Positions 8,221-17,336 of a stretch of DNA of 64,000 nucleotides are shown in pieces (within the stretch, counting starts at the first letter, position 1; the number at the start of each line of letters is the position of its first letter). The position numbers and the translations under genes are program-made. The stretch is from RYN-230 sp963768945 (GTDB lineage Bacteria; Actinomycetota; Actinomycetes; Streptosporangiales; Streptosporangiaceae), in contig CAVYJW010000003.1 in assembly GCA_963768945.1 (NCBI GenBank), forward strand, positions 1,364,001 through 1,428,000, written 5' to 3'. The notes under the pieces were generated by a model. It saw nothing but the letters and a program-made list of their open reading frames with translations. It searched no databases and was not told where the DNA came from.

Positions 8221-8991
8221 TTACTGCGGCTGCTGGTACATGAGCGAGCCGGGTGTGGTCAGCGTCTCCCCGGTCTCGAGCCACGTCTTCAGGCCGGACA
8301 AGATCATCGGCCACCCGCCGTAGAGCTCGGCCGGTGCGTCCGCTGGCAGCTGATCGTGGACCACCGTCAGGCGGCAGGAGTCGCCGACCGGCTCGATCTC
8401 CCACGTCACCCGGGAGGTGCCGGCCCGCTCGGCGTCCGGACCCCACAGTGCGCGCATCGTCTGCACGAGCCGGACCGGCCGTTCGACGACCAGGTTCTCG
8501 CCCTCGATCAGCGATCGCTCCGCGGCCGGATGACCGAGCCGGTAGGGCGAACCTGCTGTCCAGTCCGACTCGATGGAGGCGCCGAACTGGTACTTCGCCC
8601 TGATCGCCGGATCGGTAATCGCCTCCCACAGGCGCTCGGGCGTGGTGCGGATATAGATCTCGAAGACCTTCCCCATCTGCTCCTCCAGCTCGTGCTTCAG
8701 GCCGACGAGCCCGGCAGCCCACGGCTCGGTGTATTTGCTGACCCACCGGTCGTGGACCAGGCGGATCGCGACCGGGTTGAGGTAGTGCAGCTTCTCGCGG
8801 CCCCGCCGCCTGCTCACGATGAGACCGGCGTCCTCCAGGATCTTCAGGTGCTTCGCCACGGCGACGCGCGTCATGTCGTGCCGCGCCGCGAGGGCCACGA
8901 GTGTCTGGCCATCGCGGGCGAACAGCTCGTCAAGGAGCGCCCGTCGGGTCGGGTCGCCGAGTGCCCTGAACACGAGATCCACGTCAACCAC
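8221..8991 (-). CDS. ArsR-family regulator fused to an AHSA1/SRPBCC domain
   Basis: 256 residues. Residues 1-95 form an ArsR-type winged helix (LGDPTRRALLDEL, then TRVAVAKHLKILEDAGLI and a REKLHYL wing). Residues 108-235 form an AHSA1 (SRPBCC) domain beginning EIYIRTTPERLWEAITDP, a hydrophobic-ligand fold. Such fusions are common in actinomycetes and are thought to sense a small hydrophobic molecule. The start is GTG at 8991. A perfect 9-2-9 inverted repeat lies 4 bases upstream of it, the natural candidate for an autoregulatory operator. Confidence 0.9.
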   Translation of the reverse strand: MVDVDLVFRALGDPTRRALLDELFARDGQTLVALAARHDMTRVAVAKHLKILEDAGLIVSRRRGREKLHYLNPVAIRLVHDRWVSKYTEPWAAGLVGLKHELEEQMGKVFEIYIRTTPERLWEAITDPAIRAKYQFGASIESDWTAGSPYRLGHPAAERSLIEGENLVVERPVRLVQTMRALWGPDAERAGTSRVTWEIEPVGDSCRLTVVHDQLPADAPAELYGGWPMILSGLKTWLETGETLTTPGSLMYQQPQ

Positions 8992-8994
8992 GAT

Positions 8995-9014
8995 AGGAAA
9001 CCATTTGGTTTCCT
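8995..9014. promoter_or_regulatory. Palindromic operator of the ArsR-AHSA1 gene
   Basis: AGGAAACCA-TT-TGGTTTCCT is a perfect inverted repeat placed 4 bases upstream of the GTG start at 8991. A dimeric winged-helix repressor bound here would block its own transcription. It is also within 200 bases of the divergent LuxR-type gene, which it might co-regulate. Confidence 0.7.
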
Positions 9015-9175
9015 GTCAAGTCGAGCCACCCGGCCGGCCCCCGCGATGGGCCGCACCACGGCCTGCACCACTCCGCCACCGTCAGGCGGCCCTGGCCTGC
9101 GCGGTGCGGATCCCGGCTACGCGATCACCAACCCGGCAGCGGCTGGGCGGGCTGAATGTCAATTACGATGGCCCG

Positions 9176-11965
9176 GTGCACCCCGGATTGCGCAGCCGGC
9201 AGCCCCAGGTTGACGTGCTGCGGGGGCAGCTGAACGCGCTCGGCGCCGGGCGTGGCAGCGTGGTGCTCGTCACCGGGCCTGCGGGCTCGGGGAAGACCAC
9301 GCTGCTGGCCGAGGCCGCAAGCCTGGCCGCGGACGGCGGGATCCTGGTGTTCTGCGGCGGCGGGGATCCCGCGGCTCGGGCGGTGCCGCTCGGGGCGATC
9401 CTGGACGCCCTCGTCTCCACGGACGACCCGCCCGTCGATCCGGCGCGGCTCCACGAACTCAGCCAGTCTCCTGACCAGCGGTTCTGGCTGCTGCGTGAGG
9501 TGCAGGAATCACTCGAGAAGGCCGCGCACCGCGCCCCGCTGCTTGTGGTCGTCGATGACCTGCAATGGGCCGACGCCGCTACCGCCAGCGCCCTGGTCAC
9601 GCTGTCCAGGCGGCTGGCCACACACCGGATCGGCTGGCTGCTGGCGCTGCGCCGCGGGGAGCTGCTGGCAGACGCTGCGCAGGACGCGGTCAACCGGCTG
9701 GAGGCGGCGGGTGCGTCCGAGATCCGGCTGGGCCCCCTGGACAAGGCCGCGGTCGCGCAGGTCGCGCGTGACATGCTCGGCGGCGAGCCCGATGAGGCGC
9801 TGCGGGAGGTACTCAGCCGGGCGGACGGCCAGCCGTTCCTGCTGACCGAGCTGCTGCGCGGGCTGCGCACGGAAAACCTTGTGACCGTCAACGGCGGCAC
9901 CGCCAAACTGGCCGTGGGCGCGCGCCTGCCGCGCCGGCTCGTCAACTCGGTGGCCAGCCAGCTCGCACGGCTGACCGTGCCTGCCAGGGACGCCGTGGAG
10001 ATGGCCTCGGTGCTCGGGCACAGCTTCTCCCTGGATGAGCTGGCCGGGCTGCTCGGCCGGCCGCCGCTGGATCTGCGGAGCGAGATCAGGGAGGCGATCG
10101 CCGCGGGGCTCCTGACCGAGGAGGGGGACCGTCTCGGGTTCCGGCATGACCTGGTGCGCGAGGCCGTCGATGCCAGCCTGCCTAAAGCGGTGCGGCGGAG
10201 CATGCGCCGCACCGCGGTCGAAGTGATGCTTCAGCACGGGGCCTCGGCCGCTGACGTCGCGCAGCTGGTCATGGATATCGCCGAGCCCGGCGACGTAGCC
10301 TCCGCCAGCCTGCTGCGGCGGGCAGCGGCGCAGATCGGGCAGAGGTCCCCGGCGGTGGCAGCCCCCTTGGCGCGGCGTGCCCTGGACCTCACGCCGCACG
10401 GTGGGCCCGGGCGCGGCCAGGCAGTCGTAGAGGCCATCGACCTGCTCGTGCAGGCCGGGAGGGCCGCCGAGGCGGCCAGGCTCCTTACCGCGTCAGAGAG
10501 CGACCTGGCCGATCCCGTTGCGGAGGCGCAGGCGCGGCTGGGCATCGGCATGCTGATGGCCCAGTATGCCCCGGCAGCGGTCGCTGAGCAGTGCCAGGCG
10601 GCCCTGCGGTTGCCCCACGTCCCGCCGGCGCTGCGCGTCCAGCTGCTGTCGCTGCTGGCCTGCGGCCTGGACATTAGCGGCGAGGCAGACGCGGCTGCCG
10701 GGCCAGTCGCGCACGCGATCGCGGAGGCGAAAGCTAGCGGCGACCCCGCTGCCGAGATCGTCACGTTCGTGCCGCGCGCCCTGCTCGCCTTCGCCCAGGG
10801 CGACTGGCGGGGAGCCATCGGCTTGGCGGGCGAGGCGACCAGGCGCCAGCACGAGGCGAAGGAGCTCCGGATGTGGCTCCCGGAGACGTGGAAGTCGCTG
10901 CTGCTGATTTCGGAGTTGCGGGTGGAGGAGGCGGACGCGATCATCAAGGCCGGCACCCGCGAGGCTGAGAACGTCTCCAGGAACATCCGGGTCTGGTCCA
11001 TGCTGAGGTGCCGGGCACGGCTGGCCGCCGGGCAGCTCGCCGACGCCCGCGCCGAAGCCGAGGCGATCCTGGACATGTCCGACGAGATGGGTGACGGGAG
11101 CTTCGGCTACCTCAACAACCTCGCCAGCTACGTCCTCGGTGACATCGCACTGCGCACCGGCGACCCCGCCGCGCTGCAGACCGCCCGGCGCGATGCGGCG
11201 GCGCTTTACGGCACGGCCAGCGGCTGCGCGACCACCAGACGCCTCGGCGCGTGGCTCACTGTCCGCCTGGACGGCGGTCCTATCGGCCCTGACCTGCTCG
11301 ACGTCCTTGCGCCCGGGTACGTGCACGCCTGCAGCCCGGTCGGCCATTGCGACGCGGTCGAACTGGTGCGGCTGCTGCTGGCGGCGGGGCAGCGGCCGGA
11401 CGCCGCCTCCGTTACCGCGCGGCTGGAGAACGGCGCGGACGCGAATCCGGGCTTTCCTGGGCTGCGCGCCGCCGCGCTGCTTGCCCGCGCGCTCCTTGAC
11501 AGTGATCCCGAACGGGCCCTGGCCGCTGTCCAGGCATACCGGGGCGACCCTCGGTCCCTGGTCCGCGCGGCGGCGTTTGAGGATGCCGGCCGGCTGCTCC
11601 TGCAACGGGCGAAGGACGAGGCGGTCGGCTACCTGGACGAGGCGCTTAGGCTGCAGTCCGCCGCGGGCGCCGAACGAGACGCGGCACGTGTCCGCCGCCT
11701 GCTCCGCGACTGCGGCGCGCAGCGGGCAGGCGGGCGCCCGGACCCGGCCGCGGCGCACTGGCCGGAGCTATCCGCCTCGGAGCTCGCGGTCGTCCGGCTG
11801 GTTGTCCGCGGCGCGACCGATCGTGAGGTCGCCCAGCGGCTTTACATCTCCGCGCACACGGTGAACTCGCACCTGCGCCACGTTTTCGCCAAGCTCGGTA
11901 TCCGGTCCCGGGTCGAGCTGGCGCGCCGGGCAGGCGAGCGCCAGGCAGCGGAGCTGTGGATGTAG
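9176..11965 (+). CDS. Large AAA-ATPase/LuxR transcriptional regulator
   Basis: 929 residues from GTG 9176. The Walker A motif GPAGSGKT is at 34-41 and the Walker B motif LLVVVDDLQWAD has its acidic pair at 127-128. A long helical, TPR-like middle region follows (about 400-850). The last 66 residues (864-929) are a LuxR/GerE helix-turn-helix (LSASELAVVRLV, TVNSHLRHVFAKLGIRSR). This is the LAL/MalT-type STAND regulator class, which activates genes on ligand and ATP binding. The reading frame stays open 357 bases upstream of 9176, but that part is antisense to the ArsR gene. The start is uncertain, with no strong ribosome binding site. Confidence 0.88.
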   Translation: MHPGLRSRQPQVDVLRGQLNALGAGRGSVVLVTGPAGSGKTTLLAEAASLAADGGILVFCGGGDPAARAVPLGAILDALVSTDDPPVDPARLHELSQSPDQRFWLLREVQESLEKAAHRAPLLVVVDDLQWADAATASALVTLSRRLATHRIGWLLALRRGELLADAAQDAVNRLEAAGASEIRLGPLDKAAVAQVARDMLGGEPDEALREVLSRADGQPFLLTELLRGLRTENLVTVNGGTAKLAVGARLPRRLVNSVASQLARLTVPARDAVEMASVLGHSFSLDELAGLLGRPPLDLRSEIREAIAAGLLTEEGDRLGFRHDLVREAVDASLPKAVRRSMRRTAVEVMLQHGASAADVAQLVMDIAEPGDVASASLLRRAAAQIGQRSPAVAAPLARRALDLTPHGGPGRGQAVVEAIDLLVQAGRAAEAARLLTASESDLADPVAEAQARLGIGMLMAQYAPAAVAEQCQAALRLPHVPPALRVQLLSLLACGLDISGEADAAAGPVAHAIAEAKASGDPAAEIVTFVPRALLAFAQGDWRGAIGLAGEATRRQHEAKELRMWLPETWKSLLLISELRVEEADAIIKAGTREAENVSRNIRVWSMLRCRARLAAGQLADARAEAEAILDMSDEMGDGSFGYLNNLASYVLGDIALRTGDPAALQTARRDAAALYGTASGCATTRRLGAWLTVRLDGGPIGPDLLDVLAPGYVHACSPVGHCDAVELVRLLLAAGQRPDAASVTARLENGADANPGFPGLRAAALLARALLDSDPERALAAVQAYRGDPRSLVRAAAFEDAGRLLLQRAKDEAVGYLDEALRLQSAAGAERDAARVRRLLRDCGAQRAGGRPDPAAAHWPELSASELAVVRLVVRGATDREVAQRLYISAHTVNSHLRHVFAKLGIRSRVELARRAGERQAAELWM

Positions 11966-12237
11966 TTCGCGAACTTCATGGTCTCGTCTCCATCACTGCG
12001 CGGTGAATGCCAGTCTCAGCGTCCGCCGGGGTGCGGCGCATCACTCATCCCGGCCATCCCCGCCACAGCGAGTCCAGGCAGCGGTTAATCACTTGATCTA
12101 GTCATGCGCCGCGTACGCGCCACGCCGCACGCTTGGCGGCATGCCCCATGTCACCGTCGGGTCGGAGAACACGGGTCTTGTCGAGATCTACTACAGGACC
12201 ACGGCCCGGGCATGTCTGGCAACGCCTGGAGGAGCAC

Positions 12238-13038
12238 ATGACCGCACCGCCCATCCCCGTGGTCTTCATCCACGGCCTATGGATCCACTCCGACGCCTGG
12301 CAGCCGTGGGTCGAGCTGTATCGCTCGGCCGGCTATAACGCGATCGCGCCCGGCTGGCCCGGCGACTCGGCCGGCGTGGACAAGACACGGAAGAACGCGG
12401 CAGCCGTCGCGGACAAGGGCATCGACGACATCACCGGCGGCTACCTCGACGTCATCAGCCGCTTGCCGGCCAAGCCGATCGTGATCGGTCATTCGTTCGG
12501 CGGCCTCATCGCGCAAAAGCTGCTGTCCGGGGGCGCGGCCGCGGCGGCGATCGCGATCGACCCCGGTCAGATCAAGGGGGTCAAGCCGCTGCCGTTCGCC
12601 CAGATCCGCTCCGGGTTCCCGGTGCTGTCCAAGCCCGGCAACAAGAAGCGGGCGGTAACGCTCACGAAAAAGCAGTTCCGCTACGGCTTCGGCAACATGC
12701 TCACCGAGAGGGAATCCGGCGAGCTGTTCGACAAGTGGGCGATCCCCGGGCCGGGCAAGCCGCTCTTTGAAGCCTCGGCCGCGAACTTCAAGAAGTCGTC
12801 TCCGGCTGCCGTCGATACCAGAAAGCGGGACCGCGGACCTCTGCTGATCGTCGCCGGCGGCAAGGACCACACCGTGCCGGAGGTGGTGGCCCGGGCCGCC
12901 TACAAGCTCTACTCCGGCTCGGGTGCGGTCACCGGTTATCACGCATTCCCTGACCGCGGCCACTCGCTCGTCCTCGATCACGGATGGCGCGAAGTCGCCG
13001 ATCTCACCCTGTCCTGGCTCGCCAGCCAGGGCCTGTGA
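12238..13038 (+). CDS. Alpha/beta hydrolase
   Basis: 266 residues. Early strand VVFIHGLWIHSDAW with the oxyanion HG motif, nucleophile elbow GHSFGG (about residues 86-91), acid near AGGKDHTV (about 205) and catalytic His in DRGHSL near 241 give a complete Ser-His-Asp set. ATG 12238 has GGAGG 6 bases upstream. The next gene, a second hydrolase with a signal peptide, starts 29 bases later, so the two probably form an operon. The substrate cannot be told. There is no signal peptide, so it is cytoplasmic. Confidence 0.88.
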   Translation: MTAPPIPVVFIHGLWIHSDAWQPWVELYRSAGYNAIAPGWPGDSAGVDKTRKNAAAVADKGIDDITGGYLDVISRLPAKPIVIGHSFGGLIAQKLLSGGAAAAAIAIDPGQIKGVKPLPFAQIRSGFPVLSKPGNKKRAVTLTKKQFRYGFGNMLTERESGELFDKWAIPGPGKPLFEASAANFKKSSPAAVDTRKRDRGPLLIVAGGKDHTVPEVVARAAYKLYSGSGAVTGYHAFPDRGHSLVLDHGWREVADLTLSWLASQGL

Positions 13039-13067
13039 CAACTCCCCCCAACGAAAGGACACTTCTC

Positions 13068-13919
13068 ATGCGCATGCCACTGAAGTCCGAAAGACGAAAG
13101 GGGCGACTCGCGCTGATCGGGCTAGCCGTCGCTGGCCTGGTCGCAATCCCCAGCACGGTCGCTGCCGCCTCGACGAGCAGCCACTCGGACGCGATGGGGG
13201 ACCACTCGCAGTCAGCGGTCAAGCCGACCATCGTGCTGGAGCACGGCGCCTGGGCTGACGGGTCAAGCTGGAGCGGCGTCGTCATGCGGCTGCAGAAGGA
13301 CGGGTACACCGTTGACGTCCCGCCGAACCCGCTGCGCGGACCCGACAGCGATTCGGCCTACCTGGCCAGTTACCTCGCGACCGTGACGGGGCCGGTCGTG
13401 CTGGTCGGCCACTCCTACGGCGGCTTCGTCACCACCAACGCGGCCACCGGCGACAAGAACGTCAAGGCCCTCGTCTACGTCAACGCCTACATCCCCGCCC
13501 AAGGCGACACCCTGAACAGCCTCACCGCGCAGTTCCCGGGTAGCCAGATCACGCCGGCCGCCCTGAACTTCGTCTCGTCCCCCGGCGGCGTTACCGACGT
13601 GTACATCAAGCCCTCGCTGTTCCGCAGCATTCTCGCCAACGACCTGCCGGCCAGCCAGGCGGCCGAGCTCGCTGCTACCCAGCGGCCGATCGCAGCAAGC
13701 GCGCTGACCGAGGTGTCAGGGCCGCCGGCCTGGACCAGCATCCCGAGCTGGGACGTAATCGGAACGGCCGACCACGCGATCCCGCCGGCGGCGCAGGAGT
13801 TCATGGCCGCCCGCGCGCACGCCACGGTGACGAAGATCAACGCTTCCCACCTGTCGCTGATCTCCCACCCCGGCACCGTCGCGAACGTGATCGAAGAGGC
13901 CGCACGCGCCACTTCATAG
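13068..13919 (+). CDS. Secreted alpha/beta hydrolase
   Basis: 283 residues. A basic start and hydrophobic segment (about 14-32, ending VAAAS) form a signal peptide. The mature part has the HG oxyanion motif (VLEHGAWADGSSW), nucleophile elbow GHSYGG and a C-terminal His in NASHLSLISHP. A purine-rich site (AAAGGA) precedes the ATG. It is clearly paralogous to the gene at 28908-29660 (shared NPLRG, DSAY, HSY, NAAT and SGPPAW motifs), which lacks a signal peptide. The family contains salicylate-esterase and pyrethroid-hydrolase-like proteins. Substrate unknown. Confidence 0.88.
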   Translation: MRMPLKSERRKGRLALIGLAVAGLVAIPSTVAAASTSSHSDAMGDHSQSAVKPTIVLEHGAWADGSSWSGVVMRLQKDGYTVDVPPNPLRGPDSDSAYLASYLATVTGPVVLVGHSYGGFVTTNAATGDKNVKALVYVNAYIPAQGDTLNSLTAQFPGSQITPAALNFVSSPGGVTDVYIKPSLFRSILANDLPASQAAELAATQRPIAASALTEVSGPPAWTSIPSWDVIGTADHAIPPAAQEFMAARAHATVTKINASHLSLISHPGTVANVIEEAARATS

Positions 13920-13940
13920 GACACCAGGCCAGCGAACGCC

Positions 13941-13984
13941 GGAACGTCGGACGACGAGCTATACGCGAAGTCGTCCGGCGTTCC
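13941..13984 (+). terminator. Strong hairpin terminator after the secreted hydrolase
   Basis: A 15-bp stem (GGAACGTCGGACGAC with GTCGTCCGGCGTTCC, one G-U pair) around a 14-base loop. It starts 21 bases after the stop codon of the hydrolase gene. There is no U-tract. Confidence 0.8.
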
Positions 13985-14133
13985 TCGCGCGTGCTGCTCG
14001 GCGTCGGCTCGGCGTCAGGCCGCCCTGTTGCCGGAACGACCCTCCGGCTCTCGACCGTCCTCTCGGTCGTGACGCTCCCAGTTCTCATCGCACTCTTTCG
14101 AGCCTTTGACTGCATGAAGAAAGCGAGGTCATC

Positions 14134-14550
14134 ATGACTGGATCCCAGCCCGGCGCGGCGGGCCATGACGGCTCGGCAGGCGAACCACCGAGCGCTAGCC
14201 CCGATTACCAGCACGCCCTCGATAGCGCACGGAGGCTGCTCGGCCAGCCTCTGGCCCTCCCACTGGGACCTGGTGAACCGGCGTCGGGTGCGGACTTCCG
14301 GCGCCTGGCCACCGTGCACACGTTCGGTGACTCGTGGAATCGCGGCGGCCTGGACGATCGCGGCCGGGCACTGGTCTCAGTGGCCATCGCGGCCACCCTG
14401 GGCACTACCATCAGCCAGCGGCGTGGTCCCGGCGGTCCCGCGAGCCGGGTAGGCGCAGGCCTACTACGGGTGTGGGCCCCGGCCCATGGCGCCCCCGGCC
14501 CCGTCCAGGCCAGGATGGTCGGGCAGGAGACACGACGAGCGGATCGATGA
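14134..14550 (+). pseudogene. Truncated carboxymuconolactone-decarboxylase-family gene
   Basis: The first ~85 codons match the N-terminal half of the CMD/AhpD-like fold: FGDSWNRGGLDDRGRALVSV followed by AIAATLGT. After that the expected second half, with the conserved helices and His motif, is missing in all frames. The frame continues into an unrelated Arg/Pro/Gly-rich tail of about 50 codons and ends 18 bases before the next gene. This looks like a gene cut by recombination near base 14410. The product may still be made, since GAGG precedes the ATG, but is unlikely to be a working enzyme. Confidence 0.65.
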
Positions 14551-14568
14551 CGCAGTGGATCGGCCGGA

Positions 14569-15078
14569 ATGATCAGCCCGCCCGCCGCCCCGGCCGCCGG
14601 CCGACGGCGGAGGATCACGGCGCGCACCCGGCTGGACTTCTGGTTCGACGCGGTCCTGTTCCTCGGCTTCACGCTGGCCTACAGCTACGGCTTCACCGGC
14701 ATCGCGATCCACGAGTGGCTGGGCATCGGGCTGGGAGCCGCCCTGCTGCTGCACCTGACGCTGCACTGGGACTGGGTTATCCGCACGACCCGGAAGCTGC
14801 TCAGCCCCCGCGGTCATGACAAGGTCATCTGGCTGGTCAACCTCGCGCTGCTGGTCGCCATGACGTTCTGCGTGGCATCCGGCGTGCTCATTTCCCGGGT
14901 GGCCCTGCCCTCCCTCGGGCTCTACCCGCTGACCGGGCCGTTCTGGACCCAGCTCCACTTCCGGGCGGCGGACGTCACGCTGGCCCTGGTGCCGGTGCAC
15001 GCTGCCCTGCGCTGGAGGTGGATCGCCAGCGTCGGGCGCAGGCTGCTGACCCGGCCGTCGATCCGGCGGCCGGAGTGA
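14569..15078 (+). CDS. DUF4405-like membrane protein (cytochrome-b-type helices)
   Basis: 169 residues with four hydrophobic helices (about 25-45, 50-66, 87-108, 125-142). Conserved His residues lie within them (IHEWLG, LHLTLHWDWV, QLHFRAADV, VPVHAALR), the pattern of DUF4405/cytochrome b561-like membrane proteins that may bind haem. Its stop overlaps the GTG start of the next gene (GTGA at 15075-15078). Haem binding and a redox role are inferences from the histidine spacing. Confidence 0.78.
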   Translation: MISPPAAPAAGRRRRITARTRLDFWFDAVLFLGFTLAYSYGFTGIAIHEWLGIGLGAALLLHLTLHWDWVIRTTRKLLSPRGHDKVIWLVNLALLVAMTFCVASGVLISRVALPSLGLYPLTGPFWTQLHFRAADVTLALVPVHAALRWRWIASVGRRLLTRPSIRRPE

Positions 15079-15443
15079 GGTTCCTGCGGCAACTGGCCGC
15101 GGTGCTGCTGGTCGTGGCTGCGGTCGTCCTTCTCGCGATGGCCTGGAACCACCTCGCCGGCGGCACCCTGGGCGCAGCCCGCCACTATGCGCGTCTTATG
15201 GTGCCCGGCCAGCACGGCTGGAGCGCCCTAGCGGCGGGTCACGTCGTCCGTCCCGGTGGGCCGCACGGACCGGTGATCGCCGGCCCCCGCCCGATGGATC
15301 TCGGCCTGACCTCGATGTTCGACCCGGTGAACCTGCCCTCCCTGCGGCACGCCGTGGTCATCGAGGCAGGAGTGGGAGCGGCCGTGGTGATCATCGATTT
15401 CGTCCGCCGCAGGTGGCGCCGGGCCCGGCGCGCAGGCCGCTGA
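15075..15443 (+). CDS. Small membrane protein coupled to the DUF4405-like gene
   Basis: 122 residues from GTG 15075, whose last two bases are shared with the preceding stop codon. One N-terminal hydrophobic segment (about 7-27) precedes an outer loop of about 60 residues and a second, weaker hydrophobic stretch (about 92-108), and the protein ends in a very basic tail. The tight coupling suggests a complex with the DUF4405-like protein. I do not recognise a family. Confidence 0.65.
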   Translation: MRFLRQLAAVLLVVAAVVLLAMAWNHLAGGTLGAARHYARLMVPGQHGWSALAAGHVVRPGGPHGPVIAGPRPMDLGLTSMFDPVNLPSLRHAVVIEAGVGAAVVIIDFVRRRWRRARRAGR

Positions 15444-15457
15444 AAACCGGCACCTTA

Positions 15458-15481
15458 CGCGGGCGATAGCCCCGGCCCGCG
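15458..15481 (+). terminator. Hairpin after the DUF4405-like pair
   Basis: CGCGGGC and GCCCGCG (7-bp stem, 10-base loop) begin 15 bases after the stop codon. Probably a terminator before the separately transcribed permease gene. Confidence 0.55.
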
Positions 15482-15634
15482 AAAGGCGATCACGACCATC
15501 GAACGGAACTGCAGTGTCACCGGGGCGATAATCCTTTACCGTCTCGCGAGCTACTTAAATACGCATCACTAGGTGATTCGGCACGATGTCTTCTCCAAGC
15601 GGAGGAGCGCTCCCGAACCAGACGGAGATGCGCT

Positions 15635-17128
15635 ATGTCATCGCAGGCCAGCAGTGACCCGGCCCCGGCCGGAGCGCAGTCTCCTGGCCATCCGGGCCGC
15701 AGTCTGAGGGCGGGCGCCCTGCGCATCGGCGACGTCGTGGTCATGGCCATGGCCAGCTCCGGCCCCACGCAGAGCATCGCAGTGACGCTGGCCGCCCTGC
15801 TGGCCGCCGTCCACTATGCTTCCTTCCTGCCCATTGTGATCTGCTTCGTCCCGATGCTCGGCATCGCAATCGGTTACCAGCGGCTCAACGCCTGGCAGCC
15901 CAGCGCCGGCGCGACGTACTCCTGGGTCGGCCGGGCGGTGAGCCCGCACGCTGGGTTCTTCGCCGGCTGGATCATGCTGATGTACTACTCGGTCGGCACG
16001 ACCAGCCTGACCATCCCGCTCGGCACCTACATGCTGAGCTTCTTCAGCAACTCCGCAGCCAACAACACCCACGCCGTCGCCGCCGTCGGCACTGCGTTCG
16101 ACCTCATCGTCCTGGTCGTCGCGGCACTTGGGATCAAGCTGACGGCCCGGTTCTCGTGGGGCTGGGCTATCTTCGAGTACGGCCTGCTGGTCGGCTTCTC
16201 CATCGCGGCCGTCATCGGCATTTACGGCCACCACCTGCACCACACGGTGCACGTGTCCAGTTCATGGTTCACGATCAGCGGTGCGGGTGGCTTCAGTGCG
16301 CTGGTCACCGGCATGCTACTGGCCATCTTTCTGTACTCCGGCTGGGACACCGCCGCCTACGTGGGCGAGGAGGCCAAGGGCAAACAGGCCGGTCCGGCCG
16401 GGGTGACCAGCGTGGTGCTGCTGTTCGTCATTTACGCAGGGGTCATCTTCTGCCTGCAAGGCGTCGCGCCCAACGGCGCGATGCAAGCCAACGCGGCCAA
16501 CATCCTGGCCTACGTTGGCAACCTGATTGGCGGCAGCGCCTGGAAGCAGGTCATGATCGTGGCTGTGCTCGGCGGCACGCTGGCCTCGCTCCTGGCCGCC
16601 ATCGTGAGCGCGTCGCGAATCTCGTTCGCCATGGGCCGCGACCGTGTGTTCCCGGGCTGGTTCGGCGGGGTCAGCGCCAAGTACCGGACCCCATGGAACG
16701 CTACGATCCTGTTCGGCCTGCTGAACGTGATATTCCTGTGGGGCTCCACGCTGATCGGCTCGATCGGCAAGGCCCTCGCCGACATCACCGCTGCGCTCGG
16801 CTTGATAGCGGCGATGTTCTACCTGCTTAGCGCCGGCACGGCGGTCTGGTATTACCGGCGGGTCATCATGCGCAGCGCGTCGAACTTTGTCCTCGGCGGG
16901 GTGCTGCCAGGACTAGGCGCAGCGTTCATGGCTTTCGTGATCATCTACACGCTGGCCAAGGGGTTGCTCAACGGAGTGCAAATCGGGTTCGGCTTCGGGC
17001 TCGCGGCGATCGGCCTGCTGCTCTCGTTCGTCGCCCAGCGCGTCGGCAAGTTGACCTTTTACTCCGACCCGACGACCAGCCTCGGCGGCCGGGTTGACGA
17101 GGAGCTCGCCAAGCCGCCGCCCTCATGA
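15635..17128 (+). CDS. APC-family amino acid/polyamine permease
   Basis: 497 residues with about twelve hydrophobic helices. The N-terminal region shows the APC signature: LRIGDVVVMAMASSGP in helix 1, a PSAGATYSWVGRAVSP motif in the helix 2-3 region, and a GWDTAAYVGEEAKGK motif after helix 6. It is an inner-membrane importer or exchanger of an amino acid, amine or related compound. The start ATG has GGAGATG near it. It stands alone, 208 bases before gltB and separated from the gene before it by a hairpin. The substrate cannot be deduced; nearby gltB hints at nitrogen metabolism only loosely. Confidence 0.93.
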   Translation: MSSQASSDPAPAGAQSPGHPGRSLRAGALRIGDVVVMAMASSGPTQSIAVTLAALLAAVHYASFLPIVICFVPMLGIAIGYQRLNAWQPSAGATYSWVGRAVSPHAGFFAGWIMLMYYSVGTTSLTIPLGTYMLSFFSNSAANNTHAVAAVGTAFDLIVLVVAALGIKLTARFSWGWAIFEYGLLVGFSIAAVIGIYGHHLHHTVHVSSSWFTISGAGGFSALVTGMLLAIFLYSGWDTAAYVGEEAKGKQAGPAGVTSVVLLFVIYAGVIFCLQGVAPNGAMQANAANILAYVGNLIGGSAWKQVMIVAVLGGTLASLLAAIVSASRISFAMGRDRVFPGWFGGVSAKYRTPWNATILFGLLNVIFLWGSTLIGSIGKALADITAALGLIAAMFYLLSAGTAVWYYRRVIMRSASNFVLGGVLPGLGAAFMAFVIIYTLAKGLLNGVQIGFGFGLAAIGLLLSFVAQRVGKLTFYSDPTTSLGGRVDEELAKPPPS

Positions 17129-17336
17129 TCGCAGGCCGCCCGGCCAGATCGCGGAGCTGGATGGCGAGCTGGCTGATCTGCGCGCGAGGGTGGCGGAGTG
17201 TGCTTATGTATACTGACTTCATCTGACAGCATTTCGGAGCCGGGCGGTTACACTCCGGGTGTAGTGTTCACGGTAGGGCCATTGTCGTCCCGATTGCATG
17301 GGCAGAGCGACCGCCGATGAGCCATGAGGATCGCCG

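Noticed and set aside
8819..9175. N-terminal extension of the LuxR-type regulator
   Set aside because: It would be antisense to the ArsR gene and cross its operator; the conserved protein begins at about 9176.
10493..11758. 421-codon frame antisense to the LuxR-type regulator
   Set aside because: Composition typical of reverse-strand shadows; the plus frame has Walker and HTH motifs.
17125..17336. Short ORFs between the permease and gltB
   Set aside because: No coding bias or start signal; more likely the gltB promoter and leader.
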